NCBI GenBank assembly: GCA_965603365.1
Contig: CBFDCR010000083.1
Span: 1-22,005, forward strand
Direction of reading: 5' to 3'
DNA: 22,005 bases
DNA from: JAHELQ01 sp965603365
GTDB taxonomy: Bacteria; Acidobacteriota; Aminicenantia; UBA2199
The first letter of the stretch is position 1, and every line of letters begins with the position of its first letter. Of the stretch, positions 13,140 through 20,459 are shown one piece after another. A program made the position numbers and the translations under genes. The notes below the pieces were generated by a model. The model was not told where the DNA came from, ran no database searches, and saw only the letters and a list, made by a program, of their open reading frames with translations.

Positions 13140-13368
13140 GCATAGACTCACCATACTTAATGGTTAGATATCCTGTTTTTTTGCATTTGGGGCAGTAATC
13201 CAATCGAATGTCCAATTTGCGTTTTTTTACTTTTTGGGGAACGTATTGATGATTTTTCATGGCTTCTTGAAGAGCTTCTTTGCTAACCATCCCTTCTTTA
13301 AACAGTTCCATTAGCCTGTCATCGGCCACCGGACTTGATGGCATACTCCCTACCACGGCGAGTTGCAC
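13090..13368 (-). CDS. Small CxxC protein of unknown function
   Basis: Up to 92 residues. The C-terminal part has YCPKCKKTGYLTIKYGES, one CxxC knuckle with a following strand pair, then LIDHMPLTENQIAELV. The middle is helical and charged (RLMELFKEGMVSKEALQEAMKNHQ). No family was recognised. The start is unclear: the longest frame begins at GTG 13368 without an RBS, and ATGs at 13344 and 13311 are also poorly supported, so the N-terminus may be truncated. Its 3' end meets the truncated YgiT copy, placing it at a rearrangement junction. Confidence 0.45.
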   Translation of the reverse strand: MQLAVVGSMPSSPVADDRLMELFKEGMVSKEALQEAMKNHQYVPQKVKKRKLDIRLDYCPKCKKTGYLTIKYGESMLIDHMPLTENQIAELV

Positions 13369-13416
13369 GGCTTGCTAACGAAAAGAATTTCCTCAAGTAG
13401 AGCCATATGCGATTAT

Positions 13417-13804
13417 TCACCAAATTGTTTTGACGTTTTTGACTTTTTTAAATTCTTGGTCAGAAGAAATCACCGGGATGTCTAAATATTTTGCCGTGGC
13501 CAAAATCAATCTGTCATGCAGTTCATAAAACTCAACGGATCTGGCGGCTAATATGATATCAGGCGTTAGGGTTACAACTTCATATATTGTTGATGATTGA
13601 ATTTTTTCAACCGTTTCTTCTAAAGTGATAGGAATCCTGTTTTTTTCCGCTAAATAAAGAATCTCCATCAGACTGACAGTGGAAATTAATAATTGGCATA
13701 CATTTTTAGTCGGCTTCGTCAAATATTTTTCTGACTTTTCGGGGAATTTTTCCTCTGTTTGTTAAGTATCTGACTAAAGTGACTGTATCCAGTAAATAAT
13801 CCGT
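13417..13804 (-). pseudogene. VapC-type PIN toxin, frameshifted and lacking a start
   Basis: The C-terminal 100 residues are open from a TTG at 13722 and carry PIN features SLMEILYLAE, ELHDRLILATA and ISSDQEF. The missing N-terminus lies upstream in a different frame: DYLLDTVTLVRYLTNRGKIP.. VRKIFDEAD, then TAA. Skipping one base after the GAC codon (about 13712) joins the two perfectly into a whole PIN domain with all expected acidic residues. In addition no ATG, GTG or TTG exists in frame before DYLLDT. It follows directly after the antitoxin stop at 13804. This is a dead or recoded toxin; a sequencing error could explain the shift but not the missing start. Confidence 0.75.
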
Positions 13805-14049
13805 TACAACTCTTTTGAATCCAGTTTAGACTGTATGTCTTTGCGAAGATCTTTTAATTCCTGTTCAACGTCGATTTTTTCAAAGCCTTTATTTTTCCAG
13901 ATTCCCCTGACACTGATTGGCTTTTTATGCTGAGCTTTATTCTTGAAGAGTATATATTCTATGAAGTTGCTAATTTCCTCCAATTTATCCATCGGCACAA
14001 ACGATAAATTGCTGATAATCTCTAACTTTTTTAAATGTGCAGTGTTCAT
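13804..14049 (-). CDS. Antitoxin paired with the broken PIN toxin
   Basis: 81 residues: an N-terminal helix pair (LKKLEIISNLSFVPMDKLEEISNFIEYILFKNK), a basic linker (AQHKKPISVRGIWKNKGFEKI) and an acidic helix (DVEQELKDLRKDIQSKLD). The GIWKN and VEQELKDLR pattern resembles DUF2281/VapB-like antitoxins, in which the first helices bind DNA and the tail binds a PIN toxin. AAAGGA lies 7 nt before ATG, and a promoter is at 14079-14107. The stop is immediately followed by the PIN reading frame. The antitoxin itself is intact although its toxin is not. Confidence 0.75.
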   Translation of the reverse strand: MNTAHLKKLEIISNLSFVPMDKLEEISNFIEYILFKNKAQHKKPISVRGIWKNKGFEKIDVEQELKDLRKDIQSKLDSKEL

Positions 14050-14078
14050 TGTTATATCCTTTTATTCTTTACTTTTTT

Positions 14079-14107
14079 AGTATAACCTTTTGATTTTAAG
14101 AAAACAA
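14079..14107 (-). promoter_or_regulatory. Promoter of the vapB-like gene ending at 13804
   Basis: On the minus strand TTGTTT (14102-14107), 17 nt, TATACT (14079-14084), 30 nt before the ATG at 14049. Confidence 0.5.
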
Positions 14108-14124
14108 GGTTAACAACGATACAA

Positions 14125-14322
14125 TCAGATTTCATTCGCCTCTTCTCGATTAAATTTAAAACCCACTGTATTTAGGCGCAGTGCCTTAAAAGTTAATCTT
14201 CTCTTTCGTTCCTCATCTGCTTCTTTTACAATGATCTCTATTTCCTTGTTTACAAAATCATCGGGTATTCTGATCGATATTTGATTGGACTCGGCACGCT
14301 TAACTTCTCTTACAATTTCCAT
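14125..14322 (-). CDS. Orphan antitoxin-like protein
   Basis: 65 residues from ATG 14322, preceded by AGGTGA and a strong promoter. MEIVREVKRAESNQISIRIPDDFVNKEIEIIVKEAD shows the strand-strand pattern IxIPxxFxxKExEIIV of AbrB- or VapB-like swapped-hairpin antitoxins, similar to residues 1-30 of the antitoxin at 14605. The C-terminus (RLNTVGFKFNREEANEI) is a typical toxin-binding tail. No toxin follows before the next operon begins at 14049, so it is an orphan or cross-acting antitoxin. A longer in-frame start at 14415 is rejected because it runs through the promoter. Confidence 0.7.
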   Translation of the reverse strand: MEIVREVKRAESNQISIRIPDDFVNKEIEIIVKEADEERKRRLTFKALRLNTVGFKFNREEANEI

Positions 14323-14337
14323 TTTATCACCTACTGT

Positions 14338-14366
14338 TTTATAGAACATAAAAGCCGTTTTGTCAA
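14338..14366 (-). promoter_or_regulatory. Strong promoter of the orphan antitoxin
   Basis: On the minus strand TTGACA (14361-14366), 17 nt, TATAAA (14338-14343), 15 nt before the ATG at 14322. It is close to the ideal sigma70 consensus. Confidence 0.75.
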
Positions 14367-14410
14367 CAGAGTGGTAATTTTTTCGACGGTGGAAAGCCCC
14401 ACGATAAAAC

Positions 14411-14450
14411 CACACATAAAGTCATGAAGTAATGCACCGAGCACTTTTTT
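14411..14450. repeat. Dispersed element, copy B (right half)
   Basis: CACACATAAAGTCATGAAG, GTAATGCACCGAGCAC and a T run match copy A (12354-12417). The left arm is absent or decayed. A second CAGCACTTTTTT follows at 14451. It lies upstream of the vapBC promoter. Confidence 0.75.
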
Positions 14451-14488
14451 CAGCACTTTTTTAAAAGAGAAAAGCGCCGTACAATTAC

Positions 14489-14519
14489 TTGACAAAAAGG
14501 CGGATATGTATCATATTAT
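14489..14519 (+). promoter_or_regulatory. Promoter and leader of the intact vapBC
   Basis: TTGACA (14489-14494), 19 nt, TATTAT (14514-14519); the spacer is long. The ~80-nt leader contains a GCCCC-GGTAA-GGGGC hairpin (14572-14586) just before AAAGGAG (14592-14598), which could modulate ribosome access. Confidence 0.5.
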
Positions 14520-14604
14520 GGATGTGATTTTAGATCTGGATTCTAAAAGCACGATTTGAACAAATATTGAAGCCCCGGTAAGGGGCGATATAAAGGAGTC
14601 TGAA

Positions 14605-14862
14605 GTGGAAGCTATTAGAGAAATAAGAGATCTTGATTCAGATAAATTGGTGATTGATATACCCGAAGGGTTCAAGCCAAAAAGGGTCGAAGTCATTATT
14701 CTGCCGGTCGATGAATATTCGAAGTCACCATCGGAAGAAAAATCTAAGGCAATTGACCAATTAAACGGACTCCTGATAGACCTCCCGGAAAAAAAATTGA
14801 ACGAATTTGATCAGGTTATTCAGCAGCGAATCCGTTTCCGCCAGCAGACCATACAGTTATGA
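14605..14862 (+). CDS. VapB-type antitoxin
   Basis: 85 residues from GTG 14605, with AAAGGAG 6 nt upstream. The N-terminus IREIRDLDSDKLVIDIPEGFKPKRVEVIILPVDE is the swapped-hairpin DNA-binding type; the C-terminal half (IDQLNGLLIDLPEKKLNEFDQVIQQRIRFRQQ) is an amphipathic toxin-binding tail. It overlaps vapC by ATGA. A short ORF in the leader (14519-14560) reads MDVILDLDSKSTI, oddly like its LDSDK segment, possibly a decayed duplicate of the N-terminus. Confidence 0.82.
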   Translation: MEAIREIRDLDSDKLVIDIPEGFKPKRVEVIILPVDEYSKSPSEEKSKAIDQLNGLLIDLPEKKLNEFDQVIQQRIRFRQQTIQL

Positions 14863-15266
14863 TGACAAGATTCACCTTAGACACCAATATATTCAGTTAC
14901 CTATTAAGGGGAAATCAAAGAATTTCCGAAAAGATGAAGCTAGAGTTAGTAAAAGGAAACGAGGTCGTGATAAATCCAATTACCTATTACGAGATTAATC
15001 GGGGCCTGTTGGCAATTGACAATATAAGAAAACTCAGCGTATTTAAGGAAATGTGTAAAGCTCTGGGTATACTCGATCTCACAAAGCGCGCTCTCGATAT
15101 CGCGGCAGAGCAGTATGCTCTGCTGAAAAAAGAAGGGGAATTAATCGAAGACGCCGATATTTTTATAGCAGCCGTGTGTCTGGCAAATAATCTCACCTTA
15201 ATCACTAACAACGAAAAACATTTCAGAAGAATAAAAGGTCTAAAATTCGAGAATTGGAGTGTATAG
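14859..15266 (+). CDS. vapC: VapC-type PIN-domain RNase toxin
   Basis: 135 residues with all PIN signatures: FTLDTNIFSYLLRG (first Asp), NPITYYEINRGLL (Glu), EDADIFIAAVCLANNLTLITNNEKHF (Asp pair and Asn). These acidic residues bind Mg for RNA cleavage; known VapC toxins cut tRNA or rRNA. It is intact and coupled to vapB by the ATGA overlap. This is the complete counterpart of the broken PIN gene at 13417, though the two are different subfamilies by sequence. Confidence 0.93.
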   Translation: MMTRFTLDTNIFSYLLRGNQRISEKMKLELVKGNEVVINPITYYEINRGLLAIDNIRKLSVFKEMCKALGILDLTKRALDIAAEQYALLKKEGELIEDADIFIAAVCLANNLTLITNNEKHFRRIKGLKFENWSV

Positions 15267-15292
15267 AAAGAGTATTTTGACAAGTATGACGT

Positions 15293-15344
15293 TTACCAAA
15301 CCACTTCAAACGGAGGTAAAAATGTTTCGCTGCGATGTGTGTGG
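15293..15344 (+). repeat. 52-nt direct repeat, copy 2
   Basis: Identical to 13012-13063. Here it forms the spacer, RBS and first codons of an intact YgiT gene. Any recombination between the two copies would remove or duplicate the intervening ~2.3 kb of toxin-antitoxin genes. Confidence 0.92.
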
Positions 15345-15552
15345 TTCTGCAGAAAAAAAAGAAGATTTAGTTACCGAAGTATTCTTAATCGACAATAAAC
15401 CGGTAATGGTAGAACACATTCCGGCATCCGTATGCGCCCGCTGTGGAGAGGAGACGTTTAGTCGAGAGACAACAGAGAGGATTCGACGTATGGTGCACGG
15501 AGAGGCCAGGCCAAAAAAATCCATCTCAATGGAAATATTCGACTTTGTCTAA
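15322..15552 (+). CDS. YgiT-type zinc-finger protein, solo
   Basis: 76 residues from ATG 15322, fixed by GGAGG 6 nt upstream. It has CDVCGS and CARCGEETFS knuckles separated by the typical VTEVFLIDNKPVMVEHIPASV strands, then a short helix (TTERIRRMVHGEA) and a KKSISMEIFDFV tail. A longer in-frame ATG at 15259 overlaps vapC and lacks an RBS. No DUF4258 gene precedes it; it follows vapC by 55 nt, so it may be a leftover antitoxin or a third component of the vapBC transcript. Confidence 0.85.
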   Translation: MFRCDVCGSAEKKEDLVTEVFLIDNKPVMVEHIPASVCARCGEETFSRETTERIRRMVHGEARPKKSISMEIFDFV

Positions 15553-15745
15553 AAACCCAATAAACCCCAAAAGTTCATTCCCGCCTATCACCACTTCCCC
15601 CGGTTGATCCCCCTATCAAGTATACACATTCAATCCATCCCAGTCCGATAGGTTGTCCACTGTAGGGGACACAGATTCTCCCGTCCCCTCCACCAATCTT
15701 TTCAAATTAACTTATTCATATAACGAATCTGGGCCGAATCTGATC

Positions 15746-15815
15746 CGGTGCATTACTACTACTTTTTTTCAAGAAACACACAAAAAGTGGGATAATTGCA
15801 CCGAGTATTTTTTTT
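15746..15815. repeat. Dispersed element, copy C
   Basis: CGGTGCATTA (15746-15755), a T run and AAGAAACACACAAAAAGTG, then TAATTGCACCG and a second T run. The two ends are inverted repeats, and the element could end transcription from both sides: the YgiT gene on plus and the 1543-codon gene on minus. The preceding 15553-15745 holds only a decayed GTAGGGGACACAGA palindrome (about 15662) and a CCCTATCAA..ACACATTC motif repeated near 21155. Confidence 0.75.
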
Positions 15816-15827
15816 GCTTGTTTTAAG

Positions 15828-18800
15828 CTAAAGTGCATGGTATTTTTTTACAAGCCATTTGAAGTCCTCAATAAATTTTTTTCTCAAATAAAATTCAAAA
15901 TAAGCTCTTTGTACACTCTTAATAAATGAGGCTTCAATATTTTCTTCTTTTTGCTCCTCCCATACTAAAGCCAAATGATTAATTGTTTCTAGATGATCAT
16001 GATAATCATTGTATTTGAAAAGTTCAGAGAATCTAAAATTTAACTTTTTAAGCTCTTTTAATATCACTTGGGACTCCTTGAGACGCTTTGAATCATAGGC
16101 TCGCCCAAACAATTTCACACATTCATTTTCATCAATACCTTTTGCTATTGACTCAGTGAAATCCGTAGTTAAACATTTAAAGGAGAGCAACTTCTCTTGA
16201 ATCGGATTGTCAATATTTTTATTGGATTTATTTATCAGTTCACGAAAATTCTTGTATAGTGCGAAATATGCAAGGGTAAGCCCAGATGAAACTGCAAACT
16301 TAATAGTCTCATCTGCAGATTTTTCAGTTTCTCCATAGCCACCAATAATAAAATAACCTTTTGACGCAATTTCGTTACTGCGTAAACGTAGCAACAGATT
16401 GACGATTTCTTCATTTTTAATTTGCTGCCCTTTAAGTCGCTGTCTCTTTTCTTCATTGCCATGTTCAATCCCAAATGCGAGTAAAGAACAACCTGTATTG
16501 TTAAGTAATTCAAGCCAACTGTCAAAACGTTGTTCATAACATAAAAAATCCTCGATTTTAAAAATACCACGCCATCTAAAGTCTTGCCCATCGCTTTGCA
16601 GTTTTTTGCGAATATTCAAAAGCCCATCAAAGAACTCTTTTGTCCAATTTATTGATTCTCTGTCATTTCTTTTTGATTTAGGGGCGATGAGGCTTGGTAG
16701 CAGATTGTCATCTATAAAATAAACTCTATTTGTATTATATTTTTCAACCAACCATAGTAATTCTTCTAATATGTCATTTACTTGTCGCCGAATTTCTCCA
16801 TATTTACCACGGAGTATTGCCTCGGTACAAAAACTACAATTCCAAGAGCACCCTCTTGCCATAACTACATGGGCCTCGGTAATATTTGGTGTTCTTGTTT
16901 TGTTTGGTTCAAATTGGCCGCCGCCTGGTATAAAAAAAACACGGCGATTAATCCATGGCAACTCGCACCATTCTTTAGCGTTCATGAACTTAGTAGAATG
17001 ATAAGTAAAATTCTTCTTTGTGGAAGAGCAAATTATTTCTGGAGAATTTTCTAGTTCCTCTGGAGTTTGACTTTCTACAATCTTCAGTAGTGGCTTTTCT
17101 CCATCACCTAATATGAGATAATCCCATTGAAATGTTCGATGATACAAAAAATCGGATACGTGAAGTGTAACTGCGTGACCTCCTAAAATTACTTTGGGTG
17201 TTTTCCCCCTGTGCATATTTTTTAATTGAGCTACAAAATGTTCAGTGCTCTTAAATGTTGAAGTTACAACACTGAAGCAGATGTAATCGAATTTTTGTGC
17301 TATTTTTAAAATATTAGTTGCTTGATTTGGAAAGCGATGTAAGTCCCATAATTCAACATCATGGCCATGACTAAGCAAGAATGATGCAATACTACCAATA
17401 CCGAGAGCAGGACTAGATGTTTCAGCGGCTTTTAAATAGTCCCATTTATCATTTTTTTCTATTGGAGGTAAGATGAGTAGTATTTTTTTCATATGAGTAC
17501 GTAGCTTCATGAACTCATTTTTTACTTCGGGATGTATTTGGTCCTCAGGAGCTTCAAATATCATTTTCTTTGCTGAAGGGACATCAATTAATTGGATCTT
17601 TGCATCTATTGGAAGAACATTTTTACCACTATGCTCACTTTTAAATTGACTTAAAAATTCTCTTTGAAGCCAATAATGAGAGGTGCTTTTAAAAATTTTT
17701 TCTATAATCCTTGAAGGAGCCTCTCTAGCTTTTATATGACCAATACGATTAGGGTTTTTCGCAATCAACTCCTTCCTATACTCTTCTTCAAAAGCAAGAA
17801 CAAGAGCAGCCCATCTGATCGTTTCATCTTCATCTTCTGCCATAGCATCGAGATAGGAATAGAGATCATCTATCGGAACCTCTGATAAAACTAGCTGTGC
17901 AAAGGGCGTCTTATCTCCACGCCACGAAATATACTCTTCCATGTCAGAAATTCGACCAGTCTTATTATCTCTTAGAATAGATTCTATAGATGTTCTTAGC
18001 CCCCTTTGCTTTTCACCTTGCTTTGTTGTGCGAAGAAAAAGATATGTGGAAAATGCTTTATATTTGTATGGAGCCTTTAAGCTAAGTGTAAGAGCTAAAC
18101 CGCCATCATTTATAAAATTACAAATCCTTTTCTCAGCTTCAAAATCTTTTTTACATATACTGAAATTCTGACATAGTTTAGAAATTCTTTTATTACAAAC
18201 TTCAGATAAATCTTGCTCAAACAATGATGATAATCTCTGTAATCGTATCAATATTTTTTTTAAAAAACTTTCATTCCTGACCAATTGGGATTTTTCCAGA
18301 ATATCAAAAGCAAAGTTCAAAATTTCATGTCGCATATTTATATTGGAGGCAGCGTAGAAAAATAACTCTTTCATTAAAAATTCATTTTCCCCAATGTATT
18401 TAGAAATCCTTTCCAGGCCTAATATCGCCTCTATATCAGACTTAGCATCGACAGTAGCACAAGATGCAGCAATCAATCTCCATAATACATCGGATGCGAC
18501 TGAATTTTCGAATGGATTTTTTGATTTCTCTAAGGTGAGAGAGAAATCTCTCAATATTGCGATTATAGATTCTCTTGCTTCTTTAAATGGATATGTCCGC
18601 ATTTTCGCCAAAGCATTAAGAAGCGAACATGCTGTTTTCCATTCATCAGGACGATAACCATTCCCTAACAATTTAAATATAAAATTCTCTAAAAGTGCAG
18701 GCTGGCGTTTTATTGCTAAATGAAGCAACACACCCGCATCTTGGCGTTTTTTCCAATCTAAGTCATCAAGTAGTTCCAACAATGTGTCTTTGTCAACTAA

Positions 18801-20459
18801 AATTGGATCCACAGTTCCAGAGAGCATATCTTTTCTAAGTTTCTTTACAGAATATATAAGTTTTACGTTATAGGGCTCAGGTTGAATTGAGCATCGTAAG
18901 TGGAGATTTTCTCTTCTCAAGAAATTCCTTAACATTGAAAATTCATGTAAGCTATTTTGCTTTCGAAACTCCGTAAGAGGTACTAATTCAATACTAGTTA
19001 GAGAAAGAGGTCCGGAATTCAGCTCAAATGCTTGCATACCTTTCAAATTTAGAAGCAAGTCTTGAACTTCTAATTGTGAAAGTGTGTGAAAAAAAATACT
19101 AATTCGCTTGGGTTCAGCTTGCTCTACTAACTGTTTTGATAAATCGTTAGCATTTCCTGAAAAAGAACAATATTCACCATGGGACTTAACGACTATATAT
19201 ATATGCCTTAGACTTCTAACTGACGACCACTGATGAATGAATATACGAGCCAAAACTTTTTCTTCTGCTTTTCTTAGAACATTAGTGTATACCTCTATTC
19301 CCTCCGCCCTCAACAGATTTAAATAATGAATTTCATCTTTCTCTTTTTTATCTGGACTATCCGAGGTAACAATAATACCGGGAACAGTCCCGATTAATAT
19401 ATGGCTTCTTAAAAAGAACTTCTCAATGAATTGTGAACTAAATTGACTGACAAAGAGAACTTCCTTTTTATTTGGTCGCATATTTCGTGGCAATGTTGCT
19501 TCCCCACCTTTAGAGAAATGCCCTAAATTCGCATGATATATAGAATACGCATCATTTTTTTCGAAATTTATACATATTCGCTTTTGACGGACAATTTTTT
19601 CATATTTCAAATTGAGTAGATTGGCATATATATAATGAATCTGAAATGGAATTTGGGCTTCTAATTGTGCTTGATGTAGAAGTATTAAGAAGTTGATAGA
19701 AGAGTAGAAAAGCATATTGATCTGGACGTTTAAGTCTACATTTTGATTGGGAATAGTACGGACGCCATTGTTAAGTAAGATTTGACGCCCTTGACCTTTA
19801 GAATTTGTGTCATCACAGGCATAAAATACTGCATCGGGTTTAAATTCGGAAATAATGTGAGAGCAAGCTGGTTGTGATTCAAAATCACGGCATAGCTCAA
19901 GTGTTGAGAGCAGTATTAATTTAGAATCATCGTTTATTTCTCTATAAGTATACTCACGGGTAATTGTTCCAGCCTGAGAAAAATATTCGACAAACTCTTC
20001 TCTCTCATCATCACTTTGAAGCCAGCTTTTCTGCCTATAAGCTCTGGAAATTAATTTCAATATTTTTTTTGCTTTTTTTTTTAGATCCCCATATCGGGAG
20101 TGTACTATACTTTCCAGTACACGTTTTAGTGTTTCTGGTTCTGCGTGATTTTCATTTTGTTTAACCTTTCGATGAGCTCCTAAAAGGTGACCGGAGTCGG
20201 TTAGTAAGGCTGCACCAACAAAGGGATCGTCGAATGGGTTGGCTATTTCACCTTCAATAGGAGCTATTTCATATGAGCAGTACTTTAATAAAATATCAAG
20301 AAGACATTCGCTTACCTGGTGCATATCCTCAGTAAAGTCATCAGATTGACAAAGCTTCTTTAAAACTTTTTGTTTTTGGGGTTCGGATAACATAGATTTG
20401 AAAACATTTTCTAATTCATCGGGCTTTTGGAAATCCATTATATGACTCAATCGGTTCAT
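15828..20459 (-). CDS. Fusion: RibD-like deaminase + helical repeats + B12-binding radical SAM
   Basis: 1543 residues, ATG preceded by GGAG at 8 nt. (a) Residues ~60-240: zinc nucleoside-deaminase fold like RibD: DPFVGAALL; NENHAEPETL with His105/Glu107; STLELC and QPAC giving Cys190 and Cys199; then FKPDAVFYACDDTN, KGQGRQILLNNGV. All zinc and catalytic residues are present; ~60 extra residues separate HAE from the cysteines. (b) ~330-460: a possible decayed phospholipase-D-like part (LLRAEGIEVY; His419; SFSGNAN). (c) ~540-980: helical, HEAT-like. (d) 990-1160: cobalamin-binding-type Rossmann domain (KKILLILPPI; GHDVELWDL; KVILGGH; LILGDGEKPLL), without the DxHxxG base-off motif. (e) 1195-1440: radical SAM, ARGCSWNCSFC with Cys1204/1208/1211. 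Very AT-rich against neighbours, suggesting acquisition. Substrate unknown. Confidence 0.85.
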   Translation of the reverse strand: MNRLSHIMDFQKPDELENVFKSMLSEPQKQKVLKKLCQSDDFTEDMHQVSECLLDILLKYCSYEIAPIEGEIANPFDDPFVGAALLTDSGHLLGAHRKVKQNENHAEPETLKRVLESIVHSRYGDLKKKAKKILKLISRAYRQKSWLQSDDEREEFVEYFSQAGTITREYTYREINDDSKLILLSTLELCRDFESQPACSHIISEFKPDAVFYACDDTNSKGQGRQILLNNGVRTIPNQNVDLNVQINMLFYSSINFLILLHQAQLEAQIPFQIHYIYANLLNLKYEKIVRQKRICINFEKNDAYSIYHANLGHFSKGGEATLPRNMRPNKKEVLFVSQFSSQFIEKFFLRSHILIGTVPGIIVTSDSPDKKEKDEIHYLNLLRAEGIEVYTNVLRKAEEKVLARIFIHQWSSVRSLRHIYIVVKSHGEYCSFSGNANDLSKQLVEQAEPKRISIFFHTLSQLEVQDLLLNLKGMQAFELNSGPLSLTSIELVPLTEFRKQNSLHEFSMLRNFLRRENLHLRCSIQPEPYNVKLIYSVKKLRKDMLSGTVDPILVDKDTLLELLDDLDWKKRQDAGVLLHLAIKRQPALLENFIFKLLGNGYRPDEWKTACSLLNALAKMRTYPFKEARESIIAILRDFSLTLEKSKNPFENSVASDVLWRLIAASCATVDAKSDIEAILGLERISKYIGENEFLMKELFFYAASNINMRHEILNFAFDILEKSQLVRNESFLKKILIRLQRLSSLFEQDLSEVCNKRISKLCQNFSICKKDFEAEKRICNFINDGGLALTLSLKAPYKYKAFSTYLFLRTTKQGEKQRGLRTSIESILRDNKTGRISDMEEYISWRGDKTPFAQLVLSEVPIDDLYSYLDAMAEDEDETIRWAALVLAFEEEYRKELIAKNPNRIGHIKAREAPSRIIEKIFKSTSHYWLQREFLSQFKSEHSGKNVLPIDAKIQLIDVPSAKKMIFEAPEDQIHPEVKNEFMKLRTHMKKILLILPPIEKNDKWDYLKAAETSSPALGIGSIASFLLSHGHDVELWDLHRFPNQATNILKIAQKFDYICFSVVTSTFKSTEHFVAQLKNMHRGKTPKVILGGHAVTLHVSDFLYHRTFQWDYLILGDGEKPLLKIVESQTPEELENSPEIICSSTKKNFTYHSTKFMNAKEWCELPWINRRVFFIPGGGQFEPNKTRTPNITEAHVVMARGCSWNCSFCTEAILRGKYGEIRRQVNDILEELLWLVEKYNTNRVYFIDDNLLPSLIAPKSKRNDRESINWTKEFFDGLLNIRKKLQSDGQDFRWRGIFKIEDFLCYEQRFDSWLELLNNTGCSLLAFGIEHGNEEKRQRLKGQQIKNEEIVNLLLRLRSNEIASKGYFIIGGYGETEKSADETIKFAVSSGLTLAYFALYKNFRELINKSNKNIDNPIQEKLLSFKCLTTDFTESIAKGIDENECVKLFGRAYDSKRLKESQVILKELKKLNFRFSELFKYNDYHDHLETINHLALVWEEQKEENIEASFIKSVQRAYFEFYLRKKFIEDFKWLVKKYHAL

